NCBI GenBank assembly: GCA_945956915.1 | Contig: CAMFJH010000007.1 | Span: 26,027-90,026, forward strand | Reading direction: 5' to 3' | From: an uncultured Francisellaceae bacterium | Lineage (GTDB): Bacteria > Pseudomonadota > Gammaproteobacteria > UBA6186 > Azoamicaceae | DNA length: 64,000 bases | In this document: positions 8,384-17,419 of the stretch, in pieces | Numbering within the stretch: position 1 is the first letter of the stretch | Layout: the number at the start of each line of letters is the position of its first letter | Notes under the pieces: generated by a model | Told to the model about the DNA's origin: nothing | What the model saw: only the letters and a program-made list of their open reading frames with translations | Database searches by the model: none | Translations under genes and position numbers: made by a program

Positions 8384-10185
8384 GCAGTTTCAGCAAATAA
8401 TTCAGTTCGTTGTAAAGCAGCATAGCGACCACTTTGTTGCATTAATTCTTCATGCGTACCACTTTCAACAATACATCCTCCTTCCAATACCAGTACTTTA
8501 TCCGCACGTTCAATAGTAGACAACCGATGTGCAATCACAAGTGTGGTTCTATTTTTCATTAGAGTATCTAAGGCCAGCTGTATGTGATGCTCAGATTCTG
8601 TATCTAAAGCTGATGTGGCTTCATCTAAAATTAAAATGGGTGCATTTTTTAAGATAGCACGTGCAATGGCCAATCTTTGCCTTTGACCACCTGATAAACG
8701 AATACCATTCTCCCCTATTTCGGTATCATATCCCTGGGGTAATTTTTCGATAAATTCATGAGCATGTGCTAATTGTGCTGCTCGCAGAATATCCGCATTC
8801 GTTGCGCCTCTTGATGCTCCATAAGCAATGTTATTAGCTACGGAGTCATTAAATAGCGTGACTTGTTGGGTTACCAGAGAAAACTGTCGTCTTAAATCTT
8901 CCAAGCGAATATCAGAAATATTGTAACCATCTAAAGTAATAAGACCTGATTGAGGATCATAAAAACGGGGCAGTAAAGAAGCTAATGTAGATTTTCCACT
9001 GCCAGAACGTCCCACCAATGCAACGGTTTGTCCCGGTTTAATGTGCAGATCAATATGATTTAAAATTAAAGGCCTTTCTGTGGTTTGTATATCTAAACCA
9101 GCATATGAGGGCGCATAACTGAAACAAACATTCTTAAAGTTAATTTCGCCTTTAATATGCTTATCATGAATGGCTATAGTACCCGTATTTAATTCGGGTT
9201 TTTCATCTAATAATTCAAATAAACTTCGGGCACCTGAAATACCCCTTTGCAAAGTCCCATTGACTCTAGCGACTAATTTAATAGGTCGTAATAAACCAAA
9301 AATAGCAACAGCCATAGCCACAAAAGCCCCTGCACTCATCGCGGTACCTAATACATGGCCAGGCTTCATGGTCGCTAAAAATAAAAATGCTGACAAAGCA
9401 CAAACACCAATCATTTGTGTGCCTGAAACGCTGGAAGCTTCTGTGGCTGTCATTTTTAATTCTTCTGACCAATTAACAGCACTGGCTTCTTCGAATCTCT
9501 TCTTTTCATATTCTTTGCCACCAAAAATACGAATAATTTTTATACCCCCAATCACTTCCGAAGCAATATGGGTAATGCGCCCCATGGTTGTTTGAATTTT
9601 ACCACTGTGTCTACGCATGCGTTTGCTAATTTTATTGATATATAACCCCAAAATAGGAACTGCAATGAGTAACATTAACGTAATACGCGCATTTTGATTA
9701 AACATTACAATAATCATAGACAAAGCGGTCAAAATACCCCTAATCGTATCTGTAATTGCTTCGCTGATAGCTTCAGCAACCTGATTGGTATCATAATTAA
9801 TTTTTGAAACCAATTCCCCGGTTGTTTTATGATCAAAAAAAGCGATGGGTAAACAAATTAAATGGGAAACCATCTTGCATCGAAAATCTCTCACCACACT
9901 GCGCCCTACCCAAGCCATAAAATAGCTTGATAAAAAATAGGCCCCGCCGCGTACTAAGAATAGTCCGATCACCATAAAAGGGATCCAATAAATAAAAACT
10001 TCATCACGCTCTATAAAACCTTTTTCAAGCAAAGGTTTGAAATATTGTGCTAATATTCCATCTGAGGCCGCCATCACACTGCTTCCAATACAGCCTAAAA
10101 CAAATGCCCACCAATAAGGCAAGGCGGCAATCAGAAGACGTTGGTAAACCTTAAAGGATGATAATGTGCGTATATTCAAAGTCAA
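8380..10185 (-). CDS. msbA: Lipid A export ATP-binding/permease MsbA
   Basis: A 601-aa half-transporter that flips core-lipid A across the inner membrane. The N-terminal six-helix ABC exporter domain (about 20-320) is followed by the nucleotide-binding domain with Walker A GRSGSGKST (near 390), signature LSGGQRQR (near 498), Walker B ILILDEATSALD and H-loop VIAHRLST. The start codon appears to be TTG at 10185; no good in-frame ATG lies nearby. It is first in the msbA-lpxK-ycaR operon. Confidence 0.95.
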   Translation of the reverse strand: MTLNIRTLSSFKVYQRLLIAALPYWWAFVLGCIGSSVMAASDGILAQYFKPLLEKGFIERDEVFIYWIPFMVIGLFLVRGGAYFLSSYFMAWVGRSVVRDFRCKMVSHLICLPIAFFDHKTTGELVSKINYDTNQVAEAISEAITDTIRGILTALSMIIVMFNQNARITLMLLIAVPILGLYINKISKRMRRHSGKIQTTMGRITHIASEVIGGIKIIRIFGGKEYEKKRFEEASAVNWSEELKMTATEASSVSGTQMIGVCALSAFLFLATMKPGHVLGTAMSAGAFVAMAVAIFGLLRPIKLVARVNGTLQRGISGARSLFELLDEKPELNTGTIAIHDKHIKGEINFKNVCFSYAPSYAGLDIQTTERPLILNHIDLHIKPGQTVALVGRSGSGKSTLASLLPRFYDPQSGLITLDGYNISDIRLEDLRRQFSLVTQQVTLFNDSVANNIAYGASRGATNADILRAAQLAHAHEFIEKLPQGYDTEIGENGIRLSGGQRQRLAIARAILKNAPILILDEATSALDTESEHHIQLALDTLMKNRTTLVIAHRLSTIERADKVLVLEGGCIVESGTHEELMQQSGRYAALQRTELFAETA

Positions 10186-10280
10186 TTAACTCACTAAATA
10201 ATAAAAAAATACTTTCTAATTTCTTAAGATAGCATTTTTCTAAGAAAAATATAAGCCATCAATGCTAAAAAGCTATAAAA

Positions 10281-11820
10281 TTACAGTGTCGCTTGCTCAA
10301 AGAATTGGCCATGTAGTCCTGCAGGAATAGGATGAGGCGTGTAACAGCGTGCTATTTCCTTAAATGTTGTGGCATCTAAGACTAATAAAAAAGCATTTTG
10401 TTTTTTGTAATCCAATACGATGGTTACAATCAATCCTTTATCTTCTTCTGTTTCAATGGGATTTGCAATAAACACAGGTTCCCCAGGCATTAAACCTGGC
10501 TCAGACCATTGTACAATTTGATTAGTTTTCGTATCTATTTTATAAAGTGGTCTTAGATCATCTTTTGTAAATGCCGTACGCGGATCAACAAGATAAATAT
10601 ATCGATTTTCTTGGGTATTAAAATTTGGATTGATACGCGGAAATTCAATGTGGTTTTCGAGCAATTGTTTAGAATGAACTGTTTTTTCAGGCACTGAAAG
10701 CGTGTATCGCATAAGCTTTGTTTGTTTGAGATTGGCTTCTAAATGCTGTTCTTGTATATCCACATCAGGGATGCCATGCTCGGCGATATTGGAAATTATG
10801 TTAGCATCAGGATAGCTTATAATATCTAGAACGATATCATTGTCTTTTTCAAAAACATTGATATGATGAAAAGCAAAAAAAGGTTCTGAATGATTGATAT
10901 TTGTAAATTTACCTGTTGCTCTGTCAATTACAATAAAATTTGTTCCTTGTTTGGGATTCCAAGTAAAAGACTGGATAAATCCCTTTTTACTCAACATTAA
11001 ATCCAATGGCTTAACTGTGAATGGGAATTCTACTAAAATAATATAGTTTTTAGTTAAGGCAAAGCTATGCATATATGCTGGGTTTTGAACAGGAATTTTT
11101 GCAATCACCTCTCTTGCTGGATGATCTGAATTTAACTTATAAATTACATAATAGCTCTCTCTTCCAAATTCAATCAAATAATTGATTTGTTCTTTGGCTT
11201 GATTATCAATTTGTGGGTGAGCAGACTCAAAAATATCTTTTTTGGGTAAATCATCTTGGTATTCTAAAGCACCTATGGTATTCATGGTATGAATATCAAA
11301 ATGCACTGGTAAAGGTGTTTCCATAAGTGCCACATAATTTTTTGCAAATTTTGCAATTTAACGTTTGCATTTTGTATATAGGGCTGCGTTTTTGGCTTTA
11401 CAAAAGCCATAATTTTTTCCCAGATAGACTTGCGATCGGGTGTTGCAAAACCACCAAAGTATAGGTTTCCTTTTTCAAAGACTTCACGATAGGGATTGGA
11501 TCTTAAAAATTTATTAGTATACACGACTTCGGCATTTTTAAATGAAAAAGCATGTAACATAGCTAAACCATCAAACCAATGTGTATTGCTTTACCGTTGA
11601 TTTCAATTGAAACAGGACCATTACGAACAAAAGTACCTTCTAACCATTTGGGGATTTTGCCTTGGATGATTAAAGGGACTTGCTCTGTTTCTGGGTATGA
11701 GTGACTAAACTCAGGTTTAGGCATAGGGTTTTCTCGCACAATTAGATAATAACTAAAAATTATCACACTAATGATAACGATTCCAAAATAAAATAAATAT
11801 AGTTTAAGATTTTTGTTCAT
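10281..11820 (-). pseudogene. Carotenoid oxygenase (RPE65/CCD family), broken by two frameshifts
   Basis: Three consecutive leftward frames (11563-11820, 11282-11560, 10281-11333) together encode one carotenoid oxygenase-like protein of about 510 aa. The first piece has an N-terminal TM helix and the family motif IPKWLEGTFVRNGP. The next gives HxWFDGLAMLHAF once one base is restored at about 11575-11580. The second break is in AAATTGCAAA near 11355; beyond it KNYVALMETPLPVHFD continues to the end. Intact members cleave carotenoids or stilbenes using an Fe(II) held by four His. As written no full-length protein is made; decay or sequencing indels would both explain this. Confidence 0.85.
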
Positions 11821-11939
11821 GCCCTTATCGCCCTTCAGGTTGTTATTTGACTAAATTATTTTGGGTGCTCAAATATTAATAGTCACTACCATAACACTAT
11901 TTTCAAGAAAACATAAGCCATTTGTGCGATACTGAAAGA

Positions 11940-12224
11940 ATGAAAGCTCGGCACAAAACCCTTGATAAGCATTTGAAATCTAATGTCCTTTGGATAGAAG
12001 AACTCCATGGTGTACAAAAAGTAGTCTTAGGTATTTCAGAAGCGTGTAGACACAAATATTCACCAGGGCATATTCGTTTTAAACAGGATGTAGAAGGCGG
12101 TATAAAAGTAACGGGGTATTCAGGCAAAGGTGTGATTGACATTTTTATCAGAATTGATCCCATTGAAGAACGTGATCACATTAAATATAAAATTGCCGAA
12201 CGATTTAATGAAAAAATATTTTAA
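11940..12224 (+). CDS. Conserved small protein of unknown function
   Basis: A 94-aa protein starting at the ATG after GAAAGA; an upstream in-frame TTG at 11922 has no better support. The N-terminus is basic (MKARHKTLDKHLK), followed by an alternating strand/helix pattern ending in IKVTGYSGKGVIDIFIRID and an amphipathic helix. No signal peptide or TM is seen. It converges on the AbiEii-like gene with a 4-bp overlap. I do not recognise the family. Confidence 0.6.
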   Translation: MKARHKTLDKHLKSNVLWIEELHGVQKVVLGISEACRHKYSPGHIRFKQDVEGGIKVTGYSGKGVIDIFIRIDPIEERDHIKYKIAERFNEKIF

Positions 12225-13180
12225 GCCATTTCTACAGACAAAGAATCAAGAATTCTTGTACTGATATCCTCTAAAAATTCTATTGCGTTCTCGTATTTTA
12301 AAGCATCTGTTTGAGCATAAACCATGGTTTCAATAAACTCATTGTAACGTTGTTTCCATAAGGGTTTATTTTTCAATATCGAGATCGACTGCCTGATTTC
12401 AGCACTTGGGTTTTCTGAATACTCAATATATTGATTTTTAAATTGGTTCATATCATAATTTACAATTTCTGGAGCTAACAAAAAGAAATCTGTATTAATT
12501 TTACCTAAAGCTTGAATTGCGTTTAAATCATAAACATGTCGTATTAAAGTCTTATCATCAGAATGATATCCACGTTCAATTGCCATTACGCGCCTAGTAA
12601 GACCAACCCATTTCTCAATAGCAGTTTCACAAATTGATATACACTGTGTTTCCCTTTGGGGAAAAATGTTGGTATTTTCTAAAGTTTCTTCAATTAATGT
12701 TCTAACATGCAAATTTTCGCTTCTAAGCCGAATATTAGATACAGTAAACTCTAATAAAACATGTGGCCGCAATTGAGAATTTAAAGAAAAACCAGAAGGA
12801 TAATTTATTTCAATCTGTGAATACTTTCCTTCATTACGCACTACAGGCTCACCGACATCTAATCCCAATACCATTAGCTGTGATTTAAGATGTGTTCTAA
12901 ACTCTTTAAGTTCCTTTAAAAGTTTTGATTTACTATAACTTTTAGTAATATTTTTTAGGTGAATTTTAAAATCGACATCTTCTGACATCCGTTTTATTAT
13001 TTTATGGCCTTTGGCTAAACATGTTCCTCCAGCAAATACTAACAAAAAGGAATCATTTTCAATCTCTGACAAAGCATGAATAACTTGGGTTACAAAATAA
13101 TCCTTTTCAATCAAAGCATCTTCTAAGTCTAAGATTGCAGCAGTTGACACGATGAGCTTTAACAAATTGTTATCTAGCAT
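12221..13180 (-). CDS. AbiEii-type nucleotidyltransferase toxin
   Basis: A 319-aa protein with the AbiEii nucleotidyltransferase signature: FAGGTCLAKGH near residue 50 and SEDVDFKI shortly after, the metal-binding G-G-T and D-x-D motifs. AbiEii toxins transfer nucleotides to tRNA or other targets and cause growth arrest or phage abortive infection. The start overlaps the stop of the upstream antitoxin-like gene by 11 bp, the expected two-gene operon. Together they form a type IV AbiE-like toxin-antitoxin pair. Confidence 0.85.
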   Translation of the reverse strand: MLDNNLLKLIVSTAAILDLEDALIEKDYFVTQVIHALSEIENDSFLLVFAGGTCLAKGHKIIKRMSEDVDFKIHLKNITKSYSKSKLLKELKEFRTHLKSQLMVLGLDVGEPVVRNEGKYSQIEINYPSGFSLNSQLRPHVLLEFTVSNIRLRSENLHVRTLIEETLENTNIFPQRETQCISICETAIEKWVGLTRRVMAIERGYHSDDKTLIRHVYDLNAIQALGKINTDFFLLAPEIVNYDMNQFKNQYIEYSENPSAEIRQSISILKNKPLWKQRYNEFIETMVYAQTDALKYENAIEFLEDISTRILDSLSVEMA

Positions 13181-13601
13181 TTATTCCTTTTTCCACAATC
13201 AGTTTTCTATTCCCATAGCCTAGCTGGCCACGATAACGACTTTTTAGTTGTACAATAGTACGTACAGGAATTTGAGTACTTAGTCCGGTATTGTATTCTT
13301 GCTCAGCACTGCCGGGCTCCCATTTAATGCCTAATTTTGTTAGTGCTTCTTTACACACTTGGCCAAAGCTTGTTTTAATCACAGGTTTATTTGTATATTC
13401 AGATAGAAAAGCTTTAGCATAAACTCCGTAGCCAATTTTAATTAATTCACCCATTTCAGTGAGATCTTTAAAACAACGACTTATTTGTCTAGGACTACCC
13501 ATATCTTGAATGTCATCACGCAAAAGTATATTCCCAGAAAGCTGTTGCGCACGCTCTAATACTTTGAATTTTAAACTGTTTTTATAATATTTAGTACTCA
13601 T
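13170..13601 (-). CDS. AbiEi-like antitoxin / DUF6088 transcriptional regulator
   Basis: ATG at 13601 has the ribosome site GGAGTG; a longer frame to 13667 runs into promoter repeats and is rejected. The 143-aa product has an N-terminal winged-helix region (LRDDIQDMGSPRQISRCFKDL) followed by LIKIGYGVYAK, typical of AbiEi/DUF6088 regulators. Such antitoxins repress their own operon and neutralise the AbiEii toxin. Two 19-bp direct repeats that flank the promoter are its likely operators. Confidence 0.8.
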   Translation of the reverse strand: MSTKYYKNSLKFKVLERAQQLSGNILLRDDIQDMGSPRQISRCFKDLTEMGELIKIGYGVYAKAFLSEYTNKPVIKTSFGQVCKEALTKLGIKWEPGSAEQEYNTGLSTQIPVRTIVQLKSRYRGQLGYGNRKLIVEKGINAR

Positions 13602-13617
13602 AAACACTCCTACTGTT

Positions 13618-13680
13618 CGCCAAATATGGACAATTTGTAGTGTAACATAAAAATAAAAAATCGCCAAATATGGACAATTT
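13618..13680 (-). promoter_or_regulatory. abiE-like promoter with two 19-bp direct-repeat operators
   Basis: CGCCAAATATGGACAATTT occurs at 13618-13636 and again at 13662-13680 (given on the + strand). On the coding (minus) strand, a -35 TTGGCG (13667-13662) inside the distal repeat is followed by a 17-bp spacer and a -10 TACACT (13644-13639). The proximal repeat then covers the transcription start and leader. This layout suits autorepression by the downstream winged-helix antitoxin. Confidence 0.75.
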
Positions 13681-13727
13681 TATATAAGAGTTAGTTTTTT
13701 GACTTTTTATATTCAATATATTTATCC

Positions 13728-14261
13728 TTAAGTTCGAGAAAATCTTTTCAATAACGCAATATAGATATGAAATGTATTGATGGCATCATCAATAGCACGA
13801 TGTTTCTTACCTTGGAAATTTAAGTTTAAGCGTGTTAATGCTTTAGCTAACCCGGCTTTGACGTTTTCACCTTTTGCCATCTGATAAGCTTGAAAGACCG
13901 CTTTCACATCCAATTCCCGTCTCCCAAAGGACCACTGAACATCTGATGGAAGTTCTTTACGCAAAGCATGACCATCCCCTCCGCCCCATACAATAGGCAT
14001 GGTACAACAATCATGCTTCTTTGCCATCGCTTCCATACCAAGATAAGCTTCTTCTATTGTTCCTGCAGCATCCACTTGCTCTTGAGTAATACTGGTGAGT
14101 GTGATAATAAATTCTATCAGTGCTTCTTGTGGATTTACAAAAGCAGAATATTGATCCACGATCTCGCCTGTATTGATATCTCCTACACAAGCACCCACTT
14201 CAATGATTTTTTCACCTCGAGGATCTTGATTCAACTCTAAATCAAAAGATAAAATTTTCAT
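13728..14261 (-). CDS. DEDDh 3'-5' exonuclease (DnaQ-like)
   Basis: A protein of about 177 aa starting at MKILSFDLELNQ, with a GGGGA ribosome site inside the longer frame from 14273. Motif I DLEL, a central motif with WGGGDGHALR, and motif III HRAIDDA define a DEDDh RNase H-fold exonuclease. The core resembles ExoX or inhibitor-of-KinA-type exonucleases, acting on DNA or RNA ends. It lies 40 bp downstream of recJ on the same strand, which hints at DNA repair. Confidence 0.85.
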   Translation of the reverse strand: MKILSFDLELNQDPRGEKIIEVGACVGDINTGEIVDQYSAFVNPQEALIEFIITLTSITQEQVDAAGTIEEAYLGMEAMAKKHDCCTMPIVWGGGDGHALRKELPSDVQWSFGRRELDVKAVFQAYQMAKGENVKAGLAKALTRLNLNFQGKKHRAIDDAINTFHIYIALLKRFSRT

Positions 14262-14301
14262 ATTTTTCCCCATTTAAAAAAAATCAATATTACAGTATAC
14301 C

Positions 14302-16107
14302 TTAAAATTCAATCAAATGCATCACCTGTATATCTAAAGTTCTTTTTCCAGAGAAATGGTTTTCTTTTAAAACACAGGCAACTTTTACAGTTGCGCCAGG
14401 TATTACAGGTAAAGGTTCATTTACATTTTGACGCATTCCAAACCATATTCCCGATACTCGTTTGCCTTGTATGTCTAATAAAATTTTAGCATGCGTACCA
14501 TCGCCTACCACACGTAGTTCGGTGATTACACCTTCAATTTCAAATACAGGAGGTTCAAATTCTCGACCAAAAGGTTCCAGTATAGCAAGTTTATCATGCA
14601 TTTCCAAAGTTAAATCTTTAATGCCTAAACTGCCATCAGTCCAAATCACAGGCCCAATGGATTCCGGTGATAATTGCGAACGTGTCGCATTTTCAAAGGC
14701 TTGGCTGAATTTTTCATAATCTTGAAGTTTTAATGTTAAACCCCCTGCTCCCGCATGCCCTCCAAAAGCAATCAATAAATCTGGGTGTTGGTCAGAGACA
14801 GCTTGCAATGCATCGCGCACGTGAAAACCTTCAATTCCACGTGCAGAACCGCTAATCAAAGACTCTGTGCCACTGTGTGTCTTGGGTGCTAAAAATACAG
14901 TGGGACGACCAAAGAGATCTTTAAGCCGACTGGCCGCAATACCATGAACACCTGAATGTCCTTCTGGTAAGTACAAACATAATGAATAACGTTGCATAGA
15001 CATTTGTTCAACAGCTTTTTGTATGCCTTGTTGTACAATGTTTTTTTGAATCTGCTTACGGGATTCATTTTGATTATACAAGGCGCTCATCCATTCTTCT
15101 GCTTCTTTATCTGTTTCAGCAAGCAAAAAACTAACGGATCCAAATGCTGTGGCTAAACGACCATCGCTGTTTAATAAAGGACCAATTTTAAAACCTATAT
15201 CTTCTGATTTTAAAATGAACCCTGGTTTTAATTGATTTTTGACTGCACGCCAACAAGGACGTACGCCTTTATTAATTAATTGTAAGCCATAAAAAACGAC
15301 GGCTCTATTGTTGATACTTCTGGCCATACTCACACAATCAGCTACAGTTCCAACGGCCACAAAATCTAAAGAATCACTGAGTGTTGGAGTATTGGTGGGT
15401 AAATAGTGTTCATCCATTAAAATTTTTCGGGTGGCTGTCATTAATAACCAAGCTACCATGCATCCTGCAATATAGGGATCTTTATATTCACAATCATGGC
15501 GAGTGGGGTTTAAACAGGCATAAGCACTTTTAGGAATACCTTCTGCAGGAATTTCATGATGATCGGTTACGATCACATCTATGTTTTCTGCTTTTAAACG
15601 GGCTATTCGGGGTTCATCTGCTGAGCCGTTATCCGCAGTAATTAATAAGCTAGGTTTTGGATTGTCTGCTAAAATTCTGGAAGCGACAGAATCCGATAAT
15701 CCATACCCTTCTATCAATCGATGACCGATGTAGGAACGAATTTTTTCAGCAGGATGTCCAAAACGTGTGATTAAATTGTGATACAACACTGCATGAGAAG
15801 TTTGTCCATCACAATCGTGATCCGTTTCAATACCAATGCATTCCCCCTGGATGATAGCCGCTGCAACACGCTTTGCAGCTAATTGAATGTCTTTCAATCC
15901 ATCGGGTGCTACAAGATGTTTAAGTTTTGGGGATAGGGCATCCAATACCGTTATGGCTTCTTGCAAAGGACGTCCTGCAATGATACCTGCGATTACAGGA
16001 TCTATGCCTGCAGCTAAAGCTTGTTGTTCTACAATAGGATTCCGTTTGCGCTTTTTCAACGCCGGATTAGGAAGCGTATAGGCTTGCTCTAATTCTAAGA
16101 TCGTCAT
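14302..16107 (-). CDS. recJ: Single-stranded-DNA-specific exonuclease RecJ
   Basis: RecJ degrades ssDNA 5' to 3' in RecF-pathway recombination and mismatch repair. The 601-aa protein carries motif I DHDCDG (96-101), motif III DHHE (182-185), the DHHA1 region with GGHAGAGG near 450, and the C-terminal OB fold. Length matches the family. Confidence 0.95.
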   Translation of the reverse strand: MTILELEQAYTLPNPALKKRKRNPIVEQQALAAGIDPVIAGIIAGRPLQEAITVLDALSPKLKHLVAPDGLKDIQLAAKRVAAAIIQGECIGIETDHDCDGQTSHAVLYHNLITRFGHPAEKIRSYIGHRLIEGYGLSDSVASRILADNPKPSLLITADNGSADEPRIARLKAENIDVIVTDHHEIPAEGIPKSAYACLNPTRHDCEYKDPYIAGCMVAWLLMTATRKILMDEHYLPTNTPTLSDSLDFVAVGTVADCVSMARSINNRAVVFYGLQLINKGVRPCWRAVKNQLKPGFILKSEDIGFKIGPLLNSDGRLATAFGSVSFLLAETDKEAEEWMSALYNQNESRKQIQKNIVQQGIQKAVEQMSMQRYSLCLYLPEGHSGVHGIAASRLKDLFGRPTVFLAPKTHSGTESLISGSARGIEGFHVRDALQAVSDQHPDLLIAFGGHAGAGGLTLKLQDYEKFSQAFENATRSQLSPESIGPVIWTDGSLGIKDLTLEMHDKLAILEPFGREFEPPVFEIEGVITELRVVGDGTHAKILLDIQGKRVSGIWFGMRQNVNEPLPVIPGATVKVACVLKENHFSGKRTLDIQVMHLIEF

Positions 16108-16162
16108 CTAACACTCCAAAATATTTCCTTAACTTGCCATTGTATCTGTGTATACTAGAGAG

Positions 16163-16531
16163 ATGCAATTATCACGTGAAAATTCACAAGCTTTGTACCA
16201 AATTCAATCTTATGAGGATGGTATTATTACTATTAATGAGCAAAAGTATCACTGTTCTCTACTCTTAATGCCTGATAAATTAATAGCCCCTTGGGGGCCT
16301 GAAAAGCTGAATGAGCTTAAAGCTGAAAATTTTGAATCTTTAGTGGCTTATCAACCTGAACTGGTATTATTGGGCACAGGTAAAATATTAGCTTTTCCGC
16401 CTACTGCGTTGTTTCAATCTTTAAGGGATATACAAATCGGTGTTGAAGTGATGGATAGTCACGCAGCTTGCAGAACTTATACCCTTTTGGCTTCTGAAGG
16501 CAGAGAAGTAGCCGCTGTGTTGCTTAAATGA
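16163..16531 (+). CDS. Mth938-like domain protein (DUF498/NDUFAF3-type)
   Basis: About 122 aa from the ATG after AGAGAG; a GTG at 16148 is an alternative. The sequence IAPWGP...ELVLLGTGKILAFPP and VEVMDSHAACRTYTLLASEGREVAAVLL is the conserved Mth938 core. Bacterial members are small cytosolic proteins of unclear function; the mitochondrial relative helps assemble complex I. Its 3' end overlaps the convergent fur gene by 55 bp. Confidence 0.85.
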   Translation: MQLSRENSQALYQIQSYEDGIITINEQKYHCSLLLMPDKLIAPWGPEKLNELKAENFESLVAYQPELVLLGTGKILAFPPTALFQSLRDIQIGVEVMDSHAACRTYTLLASEGREVAAVLLK

Positions 16532-16941
16532 CATTGTTCACATTTACCAAAAATATATAAGTGATGATCAGTCATTTTAAAATTCATTTTTTTAGCAATG
16601 GCCAGTTGCCTTTCTTCAATGGTTGGATCGACAAATTCCTGCACTTTCCCACAGTGAATGCACACCAAATGATCATGATGCTGCCCATCATCTAATTCAA
16701 AAAATGAAAGCCCCCCCTCAAAATGATGACGGATGACTAAGCCTGCAGTTTCAAATTGGGTTAAAACCCTATATACAGTGGCTAATCCTACATCATCCCC
16801 CATATCTAAAAGCGCTTTATAAATTGCCTCGGCACTCAAATGCCTGGATTCTGCAGTTTCTAAAATATGCAAAATTTTTAGCCTAGGTCCTGTAATTTTT
16901 AAGCCTACTTTTTTCAAATCTTTGTTATTGGACTGGGTCAA
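16477..16941 (-). CDS. fur: Ferric uptake regulator Fur
   Basis: A 154-aa Fur repressor. The N-terminal winged helix contains DVGLATVYRVL; the dimerisation domain has the metal cluster HHDH (88-91), C94xxC97 and C134xxC137. It starts with TTG at 16941 preceded by AGGAG (16949-16953). It is divergent from bamE, the usual gammaproteobacterial arrangement. A -10 TATAAT on the minus strand at 16994-16989 fits a promoter for it. The C-terminal 18 codons overlap the convergent Mth938-like gene. Confidence 0.95.
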   Translation of the reverse strand: MTQSNNKDLKKVGLKITGPRLKILHILETAESRHLSAEAIYKALLDMGDDVGLATVYRVLTQFETAGLVIRHHFEGGLSFFELDDGQHHDHLVCIHCGKVQEFVDPTIEERQLAIAKKMNFKMTDHHLYIFGKCEQCHLSNTAATSLPSEAKRV

Positions 16942-16988
16942 TACTGGTCTCCTGCGCTTTTCACTTCCGGTATCTCCCTAAATCCGCT

Positions 16989-16994
16989 ATTATA
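16989..16994 (-). promoter_or_regulatory. Candidate -10 box of the fur promoter
   Basis: A perfect TATAAT on the minus strand in the 97-bp fur-bamE divergent region, 48 bp from the fur start codon. A matching -35 at ideal spacing is not obvious (TTACAA is 20 bp upstream). No clear Fur box is visible by eye. Confidence 0.45.
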
Positions 16995-17038
16995 CATAAT
17001 AAATAGGCTTTATATTGTAATTTAAGGAGTTAACTTAT

Positions 17039-17380
17039 ATGCGTTTTTCTGATCGTGCTTTGCATTTCATACGGGTTTTCTTTTTAGCACTCTGCTGTGC
17101 TTTTTTAGCAGGATGCCCTTTTCCCCCTAAGATTTATAGAATAGATGTGCAACAAGGTCAATATATTACACCTCAATTGGTAGCGCGGATTAAATCGGGC
17201 ATGACTAAGCAACAAGTTATCGACATTATGGGTACCCCAACACTCTGTCCTATTAACGACAATTGCTTGGATTATTATTATTACTTAAAATCTGAATGTG
17301 GTGATAAAATCGAGCAAAAATATGTCTCTATTTTCTTTGTAAATAACAGAGTAAAAGAAGTTCGTACCAGTTGTGAATAA
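17039..17380 (+). CDS. bamE: Outer membrane protein assembly factor BamE
   Basis: A 113-aa lipoprotein of the BAM complex. The signal peptide ends in lipobox LAGC (Cys26). The SmpA/OmlA domain has the typical QGQYITPQLVARIKSGMT and QVIDIMGTP. A good AAGGAG ribosome site precedes ATG. It is divergent from fur. Confidence 0.95.
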   Translation: MRFSDRALHFIRVFFLALCCAFLAGCPFPPKIYRIDVQQGQYITPQLVARIKSGMTKQQVIDIMGTPTLCPINDNCLDYYYYLKSECGDKIEQKYVSIFFVNNRVKEVRTSCE

Positions 17381-17419
17381 AATTTTAATGGGATAACTAT
17401 GCAATGTATGGGTATCATA

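Noticed and set aside
9170..9595. A 141-codon plus-strand frame inside msbA
   Set aside because: Entirely antisense to the conserved msbA transmembrane domain, with no ribosome site and a composition typical of reverse-frame shadows.
13602..13667. N-terminal extension of the antitoxin gene to 13667
   Set aside because: It would translate the proximal operator repeat and the -10 region; ATG at 13601 has its own ribosome site.
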